Below are positions 47,013-58,523 of a DNA stretch of 64,000 nt, piece by piece. Below the pieces are notes generated by a model. It did not search any database and was not told where the DNA came from. It worked only from the letters and a program-made list of their open reading frames with translations. Source of the stretch: Chlorophyllum brunneum (Eukaryota > Basidiomycota > Agaricomycetes > Agaricales > Agaricaceae); the NCBI GenBank assembly GCA_963576785.1, contig OY756144.1:1302001-1366000 (forward strand), written 5' to 3'. Numbering within the stretch: position 1 is the first letter of the stretch; the number at the start of each line of letters is the position of its first letter. A program made the position numbers and the translations under genes.

Positions 47013-50000
47013 TCACTCAAACGTCAAGCCAAGGCAAGGTCGGAATAGATTGAATTTAATTTTGTCTAAATTCTTTGTGAGAATATCGGCAGGATTTTCA
47101 GTGCCTTTCACAGAGAATATTTCAATCTTTCCGTCTTCTACCAAATCACGGATGTAATGGTATTTGACGTCGACGTGTTTTGATCGTTTTTCTGTTACTG
47201 GATTTTTGGCCCAAAATATTGAACCCTCATTATCACCGAAGAGATAAGGGGCTAATGATTGGATACCAATTTCTTCCAATAAATTGACAGTCCAAACAAG
47301 TTGTCGACTGCAATCTGACAAAGCCATATATTCGGCTTCAGTGGAAGATAATGCAATAGTTTTCTGTTTCCTGCTTAACCAAGCGATAGCTCCGCTGGCT
47401 AACAAACAGAAATATCCAGTTACAGATTTACGACTAATTGGATCACCAGCCCAATCAGAGTCGGAAAAGGCATTCAGGCCTTGCATAGAACTTCCATTAT
47501 AGGTAATTCTATATTTGCGAGTAGCATTAAGATACTTTAGCAAATGTAAGCCTGCATTGTAATGCGCTTTAGTGGGATTGGTTATATGTTGTGATAATTT
47601 GACAGTGGCGAAAGCTATGTCGGGCCAACTGCCTATCATCAGATACATAACTGATCCTACTAATTGTTGATACCTCTTTATGAAGTCAGGTGTCGCTTTT
47701 CCTGTATTGGATTCGAAGATAAATCCATTTGGTAATGGTATTTCTTCTTTTCCAATTATATTAAATCGATCAAGTACTTTTCCTAGATAATCCATTTGGT
47801 CTAGGGTGATTGATCGGTTTATAGGATTTCACGAAATTTTCATGCCAAGAAACTCTTTTGTTGGACCAAGGTCTCGGCATTCCCATTTCTTCATAAAGAG
47901 TGCTTACTTCTCATGTAGAAGTCTAGAGCCTCTAATTCCGACAAACATTGAGTCATCTACATAGACCAGAGCTATAATAAGCTCTTTGGTTTCAGGGTCG
48001 TAGTAATAATAGACTCCAGCATCTAGTTTGGATCTGACAAATCCTAGGTCGGTCATTGACTTAGTCAATTCCTTCCACCATTGTCGTCCAGATTGCTTTA
48101 ATCCATAAATGGCTCGGTTTAATTTCCAAACCAAATTACCACGACCTGTATTGAAACCTTCTGGAAGTTCCATATAGAGTTCTTCATCCAGTTTTCCATA
48201 GAGATAAGCAGTTTTAACATCTAAACTGAGCATCTCCCAATCGTTGAGGGCAGCGACTGCAAATATGAGTCGTGCTGTCTCATAACGGACTACTGGTGAA
48301 AATAGTTCATCGTAATCGATTCCCTCTATCTGAGAGAATCCTTTTGCTACTAGTCGAGCACGGTATCGACCGTCTGACTTGGGTGTAAAGACCCATCTAT
48401 TTTTGACAGCTTTTCTTCCAGGCGGAAGTTTAGCTAAGTCATAAACATGTCTTTCTTTGAGTGAATTTAACTCTTCTAAGCATGCTTTCCACCATTTAGA
48501 TTTCTCTTCTGATAGTAGTCGATTTAGATCCTTGAAAGAAATAGGAACTAATGGAGATTCGACTTTTTGAGCGCACAGGTAATCGATCATCCCTACTCCT
48601 CCTTCTCTGCATAAGTCTTCTAATGTAAAAGCTTCATGCTGAGAACGTCTATCGATTATTCCAGGTTTGGAAGCCTCTGATCGAATTTGTCTAACAAGTC
48701 TACTTGTAGAACTTGTTAATTTCGACTTAGGAGGTTGGAACATCTCATAGTCCTGGAGTATTTTGGTCGGATGCTTGGTAGAACCATAGAAGTTTCCTGG
48801 ACGTTCAGGTACTTTTCTGGTTCTTTGCAGTCTCTGAGATATTTCAGGAACTGGTATTTGATCCGAGTGACCTCGTGGTACAGAAGGACCAGCATCCCGA
48901 TCATCTTCGACAGGGGTATAGGGTATGAATGGTTGTACATCCGGATCATCTCTTTGAGAAGGCGGATGGTTCGAACCTTCAGGGTGATTAGGTGAATCAG
49001 CATAAGATAATCCATCACTGTCATCGTCTTCTGGTGTTTGTGCTTCTCTTGGTGGAAAAAGAATATTTTGCACAATACCATCCCACTCCTCCTGAACATC
49101 GGTATCAATATTCGGTGCTTTTCCCTTTCCTTTATTCTTTTTAGGTTCAGGAAAAGGAGTTGGAATTCGTCCATGTACAGATCTATAAGTCCTATCTTCC
49201 GGAGAACTTCCGGTAGAAGTTCAGGGAATAGGGCTTGGTGGTTTATCAATAGGTAAACCAGTAAATGGATCTGGAGCATGGAAGACAATAACTTCTGAAG
49301 GTGTACTTCGAGAAGTAGAAGATGATGGTTGGTTCATCCGTTCTTCTTGCTTCTTCCCAACACATTTAGGGAAGTGTTCTTCGCTGAATACGGCTGTTGG
49401 AGATGTATAGATTACATTTCCATTTAGGTGCCTCATGAAACGATAATTTTTCCTGTCTGATGTCCAACCAAGGAAAATCATGAGTTCTGACTTTGCTGTC
49501 AGTTTATTGTCTCTTATCTCTTTTGGGAGAAAGACATAAGCACCGCAGCCAAAGACTCTCTCTTTGGAGATGTCTGGAATCTTCTGATTCAACACTTCAT
49601 AAGGTGTTTTCCACATGAGCCGTGATACCAGTGTTTTATTATAGATATGTATCGCATGATCTATAGAAAACTCCCACCAACCATCAGGAATACAAGCATG
49701 ATGCCGCATGGCTTCTGCTTTATCCATTAGGGTTCGGTTCAAGCGTTCTGCTCGACCATTTTGTTGGTGTATGTGCGGTGCACTGGTCTCATGTATAATG
49801 CCTAATGAGCGCAAATGAGATTGCAACTCGTCAGTTGCATACTCTCCTCCTCTATCAGTGCAGAGATATTTTAATTTAGTCTCATATTGAGTCTGAATTA
49901 AGGCAATGAAATTTTTCATTTCTTCTGCTGCTTCTGATTTCTTATGGAGGAAGCGAATCCATCCATGAGAGGAAAAGTCGTCCATTATGGTCATGACCCA

Positions 50001-53000
50001 TTTAAATTTATGGTAAGAAAGAATCGGAAGTTCAACTAAATCCGAGTGTATTCTTTCAAATAGACGCTTTGCGCGTGTAGGGTTCTCTCTAAAGGGTTTT
50101 TGGTGCATCTTTCCCTTCGCACAACCGTCACAGACTGGCTTTTGCTCGGGAATCCGCACCGGAGTAAACCCAATCGTATTTTTCTCAAAATGATTGAGGA
50201 TACAATTAGAGGGATGTCCTAATCTCGCATGTACAACTTTGTAGCCAACAATTGGATCCGCAGTCATAGCTGCTTGTTCCGAATGTACAATTTTTGTGTT
50301 AACAAAATGTAAAGTAGTATTACGACTTGCTGAAGGATATGCTTGAAGAATAGCATTTCCTTTGCTATCAACTACTACTGATTCGTTGGTATCTGTTCTA
50401 ACAGTTTTGCCATCCTGGCATAACTGTCCCACTGACATTAGTCGTTCAGAGGTTCCTTTTAGAAGGAAGACTGGATATATTAATATCTGCGTTGGTTGAA
50501 CGCTGTCAGTCTTCCCATTATAGACTCTATGCTTAAGCATAACTGCGCCAAGACCAACCGCATTAAGGTAGGGGCTTTGTGCTCCTACAGTCTTAATTGG
50601 GATCGAAACTTCGAGTTCTTCGAAGTTAATGAAGTCTTCCGCATAAGGGGTATAATGACATGATACCCCTGAGTCTAATAACCATACGTCACTATATTCT
50701 TCTAGTGGCGTTATGCTTTGATCATTGCTTCGCGATCGAGATCTAAATTGATCCGGTACTCTTAAATACTGATCGGGCATGCGCGTGGAGAAACAAGAAA
50801 ATTGAGAAGTGTTAAAACACTTCTCATTCATCGATTTGCACGTAACAACATTATTATGGGATCCTAAAGATCCCGATAGCATGTCTATATGCCCGGCCCC
50901 CGACGTCCCTTCCCCTTGCCCTTGCCCTTCTTCTTGTGAAGACGGCCGGTCGGCATATTGGTAACAGGACTGTGTATCAGGGTTAGTAAGAGTATCTGAG
51001 ATCGATTTAATCACGTACCCAGCTCCTCCCTTCTTCTTGAAGTCGCTCCCATAGTCGGTCGACAAAAGTCCGAGTGATACCTCAGATTGAGGTGCCGAAG
51101 CAAAGGGTTCGGACTTCGGAGACTTCGGGAGAGGCCCAGAAGAGGGTCCTGCGACGTTCGCAGGGTTCCTGGGGTCGCGGATGTCATAGGCGACATCCTG
51201 AGCCGGTGCCATGAGGTCGTCGACCTCCTTCTCGCTCTCAAGCCGTTTGAAGGCTTCGTCTACCAACACTATAAGTGTGGCAGGTCGCCTATCAGCGGTC
51301 TTGTTCATCTGAGTAAGAGAGTATCTCTTACTCTGGAAACGCTCCGTTGGAGGGGAGGCCCGAGGAAGAGGAGGAAACTCCTCTTCGTAGGTCCTGACAA
51401 CCGGAGCTACTATTTCCTCCCGAGGAGGAAGGTAGAATGGTTGAACCTCTCCAGGTTCAAGCGAGTCGCCCCGGGCGACGGAGTCCATGCTTGGGATCTT
51501 TACCACATGGTGCATAGCCAAATTAATTTTCGTCCCAAATTTGGGAGAAACCAATAAGGTGTAAGGTGAACCAATGGGTAAAAGAAAGGAAAAGCGGATG
51601 CGAGTCGCGTTAATATCGGGGTTACTATTTTTAGTGAACCATTTACTTACCCTCGTGTGTCCCTCACAGGTACAACCTGGGGGGTGACCAGAAGGAACCA
51701 AAGGTGCACCGGGCAGTGTCACTGATTGTCCTTTTGGGGTGCGGGGGTGAGAGACCTCGTGCATGCGTCGATCGTAACGATCGAGGGCACGTTTCTTCGC
51801 CATTTGCATGGGCGAAGGACCAGTGACGCGGTCGCGCCAGGTGGTCACCTGTTGGATCCGCAGTGAGTTTTCGAGTAAGGCGGTGAAACATAAGTTTCGT
51901 GCTTCAGCATGCACCTTTTTCTCGAGCTCAGCACGAGCATTCTCTCGTGCCTACTGGACCTTCTTGGGATTAACCCAAGTAAGTGGTTTTGGTCTCTCAC
52001 TCACAAGTACACGAGTGGTCGGAGGAGCAGGAGCGGGAACGGGTTGAGGCGGGTCCATACGCCTCATCAGGTCGAAGGGGGTCATCCCCGGACCAGTGAA
52101 GCGATGGACCACCGGTTCCGTGGCAGCGGCAAAGCCCGCCATGGCTTCCGCCATGTGGGCCTGGGGTTTACCCTGGCGCTTTTTGGGCTTCTTCTTCTTC
52201 TTCTGGACGTTAATCTAGGTAGGAGAAGGGGGAGAAGGCTGAGGAGGCTGCCCACTTGGATTGGCAGGGTGGCGAGGACCTCTCGCAGGCTGGGCCCTGG
52301 TATCGCCTCCAGGGTGGAAGCGGTTCCAGGGTGGTCCAGGGCAAGTCCTGGGGATGTTGCCCTGAGGGCGAGTTTGGTAGTTGGCTGTGGCTGCAAAGGA
52401 TGCTTGGGGGTTAGATATGTTGGGTCTTGATCCTTCACGTCTTGACCACTCAGCATTTATAGCCTGCTGAACTACCTCCCAGGTCATATCTACAACATCG
52501 TGATTATTTGCCAATGTTGTTTGGGCCACTGCATTCCAATCCGGTGGTAATGCGTTCAAAGCGATCATCGCACCAAGAACTTCTGGCAATTTTACCTTAG
52601 CTGTTTCTAATTGAGAAGCCATTGTTCTCAATTCAGCTAGATCCATTGCTGGATCTTGATTTCCTGAAATGCACTTTCGCAACATCCTTTGGAGAATTGA
52701 ATACACCGCAGCAGGAGAAGATGTCCCAAAGCGGGTTTTCAAATCAGTCCAGAGGAATCCAGGAGCATCATGCCCATAGAGTAACAGGGAATCAGGTAAG
52801 GTGCCATTAATAACAGCCAATGCCTGACCTCTTAATTGTTCTCTCCTTCTATCCTCTTCTGTTAAAGCGGCAGGATTTTTAGGGGAGAGATCCTGGTCTG
52901 TCACAGTCCATCCGGACTGGTCAGAACCAGTGACAGAAATGAGGGTTAGGGCATCCTGAAGCCTTCTAGACCAGAACGCATAGTTCTTTGGCCCATTAAG

Positions 53001-53036
53001 CTTAGGTAAACCAGCGACGATATTATTAGTAGACAT
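47013..53036 (-). pseudogene. copia-2 Gag-Pol polyprotein, one frame with five stops
   Basis: The ATG at 53036 starts a frame that stays in one register for about 2000 codons to 47013. It is broken by TAG at 52217-52215, TAG at 51953-51951, TGA at 49223-49221, TAA at 47906-47904 and TGA near 47813. Gag (GPKNYAFWSRRLQDAL) lacks a zinc knuckle. Protease has WLLDSGVSCHYTP, the integrase HHCC site has HARLGHPS and CDGCAKGK, and its catalytic triad lies in MDDFSSH, TDRGGEY and NGRAERLNRT. Reverse transcriptase keeps LVYVDDSMFVG and RNase H keeps SSTEAEYMALSDCSRQLVW. Apart from the stops, catalytic residues are intact. It cannot make a full polyprotein without read-through. Confidence 0.9.
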
Positions 53037-53195
53037 AATATCTTCGTCGAGTGTATTTCTTTCTAGAAGAAAATTCTCGAATCAGCAATGATCAAATACA
53101 AGGATAACTCTGTCAGGCGAAGCCCTATCATCCTATCTCGATTAGAGGGGATGATAATGGTTTAACCATTGGTAAGGCTACCGGGGCCCATAACC

Positions 53196-53767
53196 TGTTG
53201 AGGAAACGACTGTAACGAGTTGTTTGCTGGGGGCAGCAGTAAACGCAGTGGGAGAGAACGTAGGGTCTACTCACCGAGATAATAAGCTTCTATCTGATAC
53301 CTGTAGTAAGGTAATTCGGATAGACAGATATTATTGATGAAGCGGTTAACGTCAGAGGAGTAGAGGTCAAAGTCGATTAAATCGATTGAGGTGTTGTACT
53401 CAAAGAGATAGGCAATGATAAAGAAGTTGTTTGATTGAACAAGATGCAGAACTTAGGTCTGCTACATGGGGTTTATATACATATTGTAACATATGTGAGT
53501 CATACTACATAAAATACTAGTATTGCATAGATTGTTCCTTATGACTCCTTTTAACTGCGGTGTAGTGCCTGCGGAGTACTGCGGAACGTAGTATCTAGTC
53601 ATTAGTACTATGTAGAATAATCTATCAAGTACTTATGACTCTCATCGTATGCAGAGCAACTCATAGGAAGTTACTACGGAATGAAGTTACTGGAAAGTAA
53701 TGGATCAGTCTATTATTATCATAATGACTTCATAGTCTATTTCTAGAATATGTCTGAAACTTCAACA
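53196..53767 (-). repeat. 5' LTR of copia-2
   Basis: 572 bp with the same ends. Three of its differences from the left LTR are CpG to TpG (in ACCG/ACTG, GGCG/GGTG and TCCG/TCTG contexts), consistent with deamination of methylated cytosines after insertion. Confidence 0.95.
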
Positions 53768-56700
53768 CTTTGTTATCATGCGCTACTAAGCCAAGTCAGC
53801 TTGCTTAAGGCTATACAATACCTTTTGTAGCCTCTACACTTTATTATGTCCAAGTGTGAATTGTTCTGGTTACTCCATGAAGATTTCTTCATCCAGATTA
53901 CCATATAAATAGGTGGTTTTTATGTCAATGCTTTCGATCTCCCAGTCTTTGACTGCTACTACAGAGAACAGGAGACGAGAAGTTTTGTAGCAGACAACTG
54001 GAGAGAAAAGCTCATTGTAATCGAGGCCTTCCTTTCTTTCACTACAAGTCAAGCATGGTAGCATCCATCTGACTTAGTATTGAAGACCCATCTGTTTTTG
54101 ATAACATTAATGCCCTTGATAGGGCAGTCAACTAACTCATACACATTGCATTGTCTGAGTATATCAAGCTCCTCAAGGCATGCCTTAAGCCATTGGTCAC
54201 ACTCAGCAGGCAGCAACTTGGCAAGGTTTCAAAATTGGACCAGCTGTGGCAACAGAGAAGTTGCACTGGCCTTAGAGAGGCAATAATAGATTAACTCCAT
54301 ACCACCTTTGCAAATTAATTGGCAAAGCTCTTCCTCACTTGGCTTAAGCATGGGCAAATCAATGTCAATATTCTGCTCACATACTGGTGAGGGAAGTTGT
54401 GGCCTATCAGGTGCATATTCATTCTCTCCTGGAATACAATCACCAAGCATTGGGGGATATTAGGTTGGTGAGAATTCTATTGTCCTGGTCTAGGCTAACC
54501 AAAAGGTTTGTATCTTTCATAATTCCTAAGGATATCCTTTGGGTATTGGTAGTCGCCATAGACATTTCCTTCTCTTCATGGAATCTGAAGAGTAGTTCAA
54601 TTACAAAGTTTTCTTGGTACTTTGATGTCCGGATAAGAAATGAAGATCCCTTCCAGAATGGGTATAGGAGCCCAGTCATCAGCACATGGATTAGGCACAG
54701 GTGCAGCCTCTTCAATATCATCCTCAACCTTAACTTCTCCTGGAGGCCTAGACGGCATAGGTAGAGAGGGAGGTGGAGTTGGATTCTTGTAGGATAATCC
54801 TGGAGAAGATCCTCTAGAAGAGGAAGAAGGCAGAGGTAATGGAGTCTGCTCTCTGGGACTAGGAGTAGGAGTTTATGGATAAGGAGGTAATAGTAGTAAT
54901 CTAGCATGTGATACACTTGGACTGGATGGTCTTGGAACAAATCTATCTTTAGAAGAGGGAGGATTTAATTTCTCATTTGTATTGCTTTCTGTAGGTGGCA
55001 ATACATCTTGTTGTTTGGACTGTAATGGATATCTGGGGAAATAGAGTTCATCAAAGATAGCATGGGGGGAAACAAAGATAGAATTGTTCTGCTGATGGTA
55101 CATAAACTTGAAGTTGCTACCATCACCTGCATAACTAATAAAGATTATCAATTCTGATTTAGGCACAAGTTTATCTTGCCACACCTCATCAGGAAGGTAT
55201 ATGTAGGCCCCACAACTGAACACTTGGAGATGAGAAACATTAGGTTTTCTTCTGAACCATGTCTCATAGGGGATAAACTATTTCAGGCACTTTATAGGTG
55301 TCCTGTTATAGACATGAGCAGCCATATCAAATGCAAACTCCCAGTAGCTAGCTGGAAGGCATGCTTTAAGTCACATAAATTGCACCTTTTCTAGAAGTGT
55401 TCAATTAAGACATTTGATATGCCCATTCTGTTAGTGAATGTGCAGCATACTTATTTTGTGAAGGATTACTTTCTCAGTGAAGTAGTCCTTGAGTTCCTGA
55501 GACATATATTCTCCTCCATTATCAGAGCGCACTTACTTAATGTGTTTGCCTGTTTGGTTCATCACCAATTCAGCATATGCCTTGAAGGCATGTACAGCAT
55601 CTAATTTATTGTACAAAAAGGAAATGTGCACAGAGGAAGAGTAGTCATCAAGGAATGTCATAACCCATTTGAACTTGTGATAAGAAACAATGGGAAGTTC
55701 CTGAAGATCCAAATGGATCAATTCAAGGATCTTGGACACACAAGATGTGTTCTCATAGTAGGCCTTGTTTGGTAGCTTTCCAAGTGCACAACTAGGACAA
55801 ACCTTCTGTTCCTTTGGTGGAAGTACTAGGACAGATTCCATATGTTTTGGCACATAATCCAGAGCCTGGTTGGATGGGTATGCAAATCTTTGATGCCAGA
55901 CATCATGGGATGTGGTATTTTTGTTAATCAATGCCAAGGAGAATCAAAGATCTCCATCATGTAAGATATGCATGTCCACAAAGTGAACTTGGTTCGAAGA
56001 AGCACCCTAGCAACATTGTCTACTCAAGAATGGTTTACCACAAATATCATGAATAACAGTCTTTCTATTGGACATTTCTGCCATCAGACTGGTTTTATCT
56101 GTGATGGATCCAGTTGAGAGAAGTCTTATCTCTAATTTCAGTATGTAATATACCAGGTAAAGGTGCAGGGTCTGTTGCTGAACTTTACTGGACTCAAGTT
56201 TTATTTCTGTCTCTATAGACAGTGCCATAAGATCCAATAGAAAGTGTGGATCCATTTGTGATTGATGCTGATCTGAAAGAACCTTCAACAATATCAACAA
56301 GATCTTTCTTGTTTGGAGTAACATTAAGAGAGGTACCAGAGTCCAAAAGCTATTCATCACTCATTTTATGAGGTTGCCTAATTGTGCAATATATGCTACT
56401 ACAGCTATGTGTTATTTTACATGTATACTTCACTTTTGAAAATAAAGGAGAAAATTGTATTTCTGAAGTATTATTTAATTGTGCATAATTGTGTACATAA
56501 TTAGTCTGGCTATTTATCCAAGAATCTACATTGGCTGAGGTTGTACTCCATGTACCCAGTCAAGAGTCTTCTTGGACATCAGCTATGTATATAATACTCC
56601 TGCAGTGATCTTCAGATTTGTGTGAAGAGCTAGTAAGATTTGGCTGACCTATCCTCAGATCCCATTGATACTGCATCCTTGTCCATCTTGACAGTGGTCA

Positions 56701-58012
56701 AAGCTGGAATGCTCATGACCAGTTTGGCTGCTGGAGTGGTACCAAATAGTTCATCAACCTCCATAATGGAGGCAGTCATTGGAGGAGAGACTGGATGGGG
56801 GAGGAAAGTGTTTCCCATGTGTTTCTCATATAGATCTAAGGCTTTTACCTTGGCAGCCACATATGGATACAGATGGTGCCAAGGATCTTGAGTCTTTTTC
56901 TTGGCAGGATTTGTCATCTGTGAGAGAAGGGAAGGTAGGAGAGGTGCAGAGGACTATACCTCTGAGATAAGGCTGCAGGTACTCTTCTTTGGTTTGGTCA
57001 TCATCTTGGCAAAGCCAAAGTTGACAGAATCCATTGTATTGGCCAGTTGCCCAGCATCGACCTCATTTACTCGGCTTTTGCCACTGCCACACTTGCCACA
57101 TTGTTACTTCTTCTTGTCTTTCTCACCCTGAGGCTACTGTTGTCACTGCTGCTGCTGCAGTTGCTATTGCTGCTGTTGCTGAGGGCACAACTGCTGCCCT
57201 TGCTGCTGCTTCTTCTGCAAGGAACCATGCTGCTACTGCTGCTACCCCTGATAATGTAGGGGTGCACCTTGGAGTTTTATGCTAGAGAACCTGTTATTTT
57301 TTGGTTCATTTTGATAGTGGACCAGTAGTTCATTATAGCATTTTGTACTTTGTTAAATGTAACATTTTGGATGGTCATATTGACTATGAGGAAGAGAATG
57401 GTGATATTCTACTGGTTTGGGATACCAGCAAGAAGGGTCATTGCTTAGATTACCTCTGGAATGTCATAGTCACCAGTTGAATTCAGCTGTTGGTACAATG
57501 ATTCCAATTGGGCAATAGGACTGGACGGGTTCTGGTCAGGATGGAGATAGAAATGAATCATCTCAACATATGAGCTATAGAGTCCTGACACAGAGATGGT
57601 TCCATAGGCAGAGTGCATTGTAGCCCAGATCTCTGCAGTATTAGCAAAGGGCTGGTTGATCATATCAGCTGGCAGTTTAGACTTCATGAGTACAATAGAC
57701 CATTTTGGCCAGATACATGTGGGTGGCATGCTCATTAATATTGTGGGTGGGGTTCAGACTGGTGATATTTCCATCAGTATCAACCAGATTCTCATAGGTG
57801 GAGTACTTTGGTGAGATGGTATACACCATATTTATCAAGAATGACAGCATCTCTGAGCTAAGGATGGTGGTACCTTCCTGAGTCATCAAAGAGAGTGCAT
57901 TATCAAGGTGGGATTGCCATTCATTGTAGTTTCTGGCACTGTTGAGAGTTGGAATGGAAGACATGAGGATATTCATAGTAGAAGACATGAGGATATTCAT
58001 AGTGGAAGACAT
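53768..58012 (-). pseudogene. copia-C gag-pol, N-terminal part
   Basis: Gag starts at 58012, opening with a doubled MSSTMNIL unit and then NYNEWQSHLDNAL; pieces continue at 57735-57445 after a frameshift. A CAG-rich Gln/Ser tract lies at 57067-57267. Protease LLDSGTSLNVTP is near 56360. Integrase (55937-55533) keeps HQRFAYPS, CPSCALGK, FLDDYSS and SDNGGEY, but the NG-x-x-E motif reads NGHIKC, so the catalytic Glu is gone. The reverse transcriptase start (54064-53870) has YNELFSPVV. Many stops; dead element. Confidence 0.8.
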
Positions 58013-58130
58013 TATTCTATAAATGGATAGAGTTAGTAATCAGATTCATAGGCAATCAGATCTGCACCACTGTACTGTTCAAGCTATGAACCCATATAAG
58101 GAAGCCTTCAATAGAGCATGAAATGATCAA

Positions 58131-58430
58131 TGTTACGAATCATAGACCGTTCATTCCCATCATGCGCCCATTACCTCGTGTACCCTCATACTCGTTTCAT
58201 CCCCTGTATCACCCTAGAGGCGGTGCCTCCCACCTGACTCGTTCTACTCGTCTCCTATGACTCCGTTACTCGACTCCCTTATTATTAGCCTCTACCACTA
58301 GTATATAAAGTGTAGTAATACTTGATGTATTCCTTACACTTTACCAATCGTATCTTCCCTTCTTCCTCTCTCTACTTCCTTCCCTTTATCCAAAGGCTTG
58401 CAACCTGAGTCAGAGACTAAGGTCGTAACA
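58131..58430 (+). repeat. 5' LTR of gypsy-2
   Basis: 300 bp with inverted ends TGTTACGA and TCGTAACA. A TATA box (TATATAAAG, 58302-58310) is followed 26 nt later by ACACTTTACCAA (58336-58347), the expected start of the transcript. Decayed relatives lie at 15982-16287 and 39248-39454. Confidence 0.93.
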
Positions 58431-58444
58431 TTTGGTAAAGTGTC
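58431..58444 (+). promoter_or_regulatory. Self-primed reverse transcription site of gypsy-2
   Basis: TTTGGTAAAGTGTC follows the LTR directly. Its bases 58432-58443 are the exact reverse complement of ACACTTTACCAA in the LTR (58336-58347), just downstream of the TATA box. In Tf1-type elements the first bases of the mRNA fold back on this site and prime cDNA synthesis instead of a tRNA. The pairing is seen; the mechanism is inferred. Confidence 0.75.
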
Positions 58445-58523
58445 ATTCAACTCACCTTGCAAGAGAGGTGCCACTATTCGTAACTAGGCTTGGAATAATA
58501 GCCTCCGACCAGGACAACAGTAT

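Larger units (their letters stand above)
46408..53767 (-). mobile_element. copia-2: full-length Ty1/copia retrotransposon with target duplication
   Basis: 7360 bp bounded by two nearly identical LTRs and by the 5-bp direct repeat CTTTG (46403-46407 and 53768-53772). The internal order gag, protease, integrase, reverse transcriptase, RNase H is the copia order. A primer site (GGTTATGGGCCC, minus strand 53195-53184) and a polypurine tract (AGAGCAAGGAGGAG next to 46978) are present. The LTRs differ at about seven positions, all transitions, plus a 2-nt indel. The insertion interrupts copia-C reverse transcriptase. Confidence 0.95.
44979..58130 (-). mobile_element. copia-C: old copia element split by copia-2 and capped by gypsy-2
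   Basis: The right segment is 53768-58130 (leader, gag, protease, integrase, start of reverse transcriptase) and the left segment is 45324-46407 plus the 3' LTR. Joining them at the CTTTG duplication restores one reverse transcriptase reading through SLKQ to YVDN. Its 5' LTR is not in the window because gypsy-2 starts at 58131 inside the copia-C leader. Same family as copia-B. Confidence 0.85.

Noticed and set aside
57047..57259. Leu-rich plus-strand frame resembling membrane segments
   Set aside because: It is the complement of the CAG-rich Gln/Ser tract of copia-C gag.
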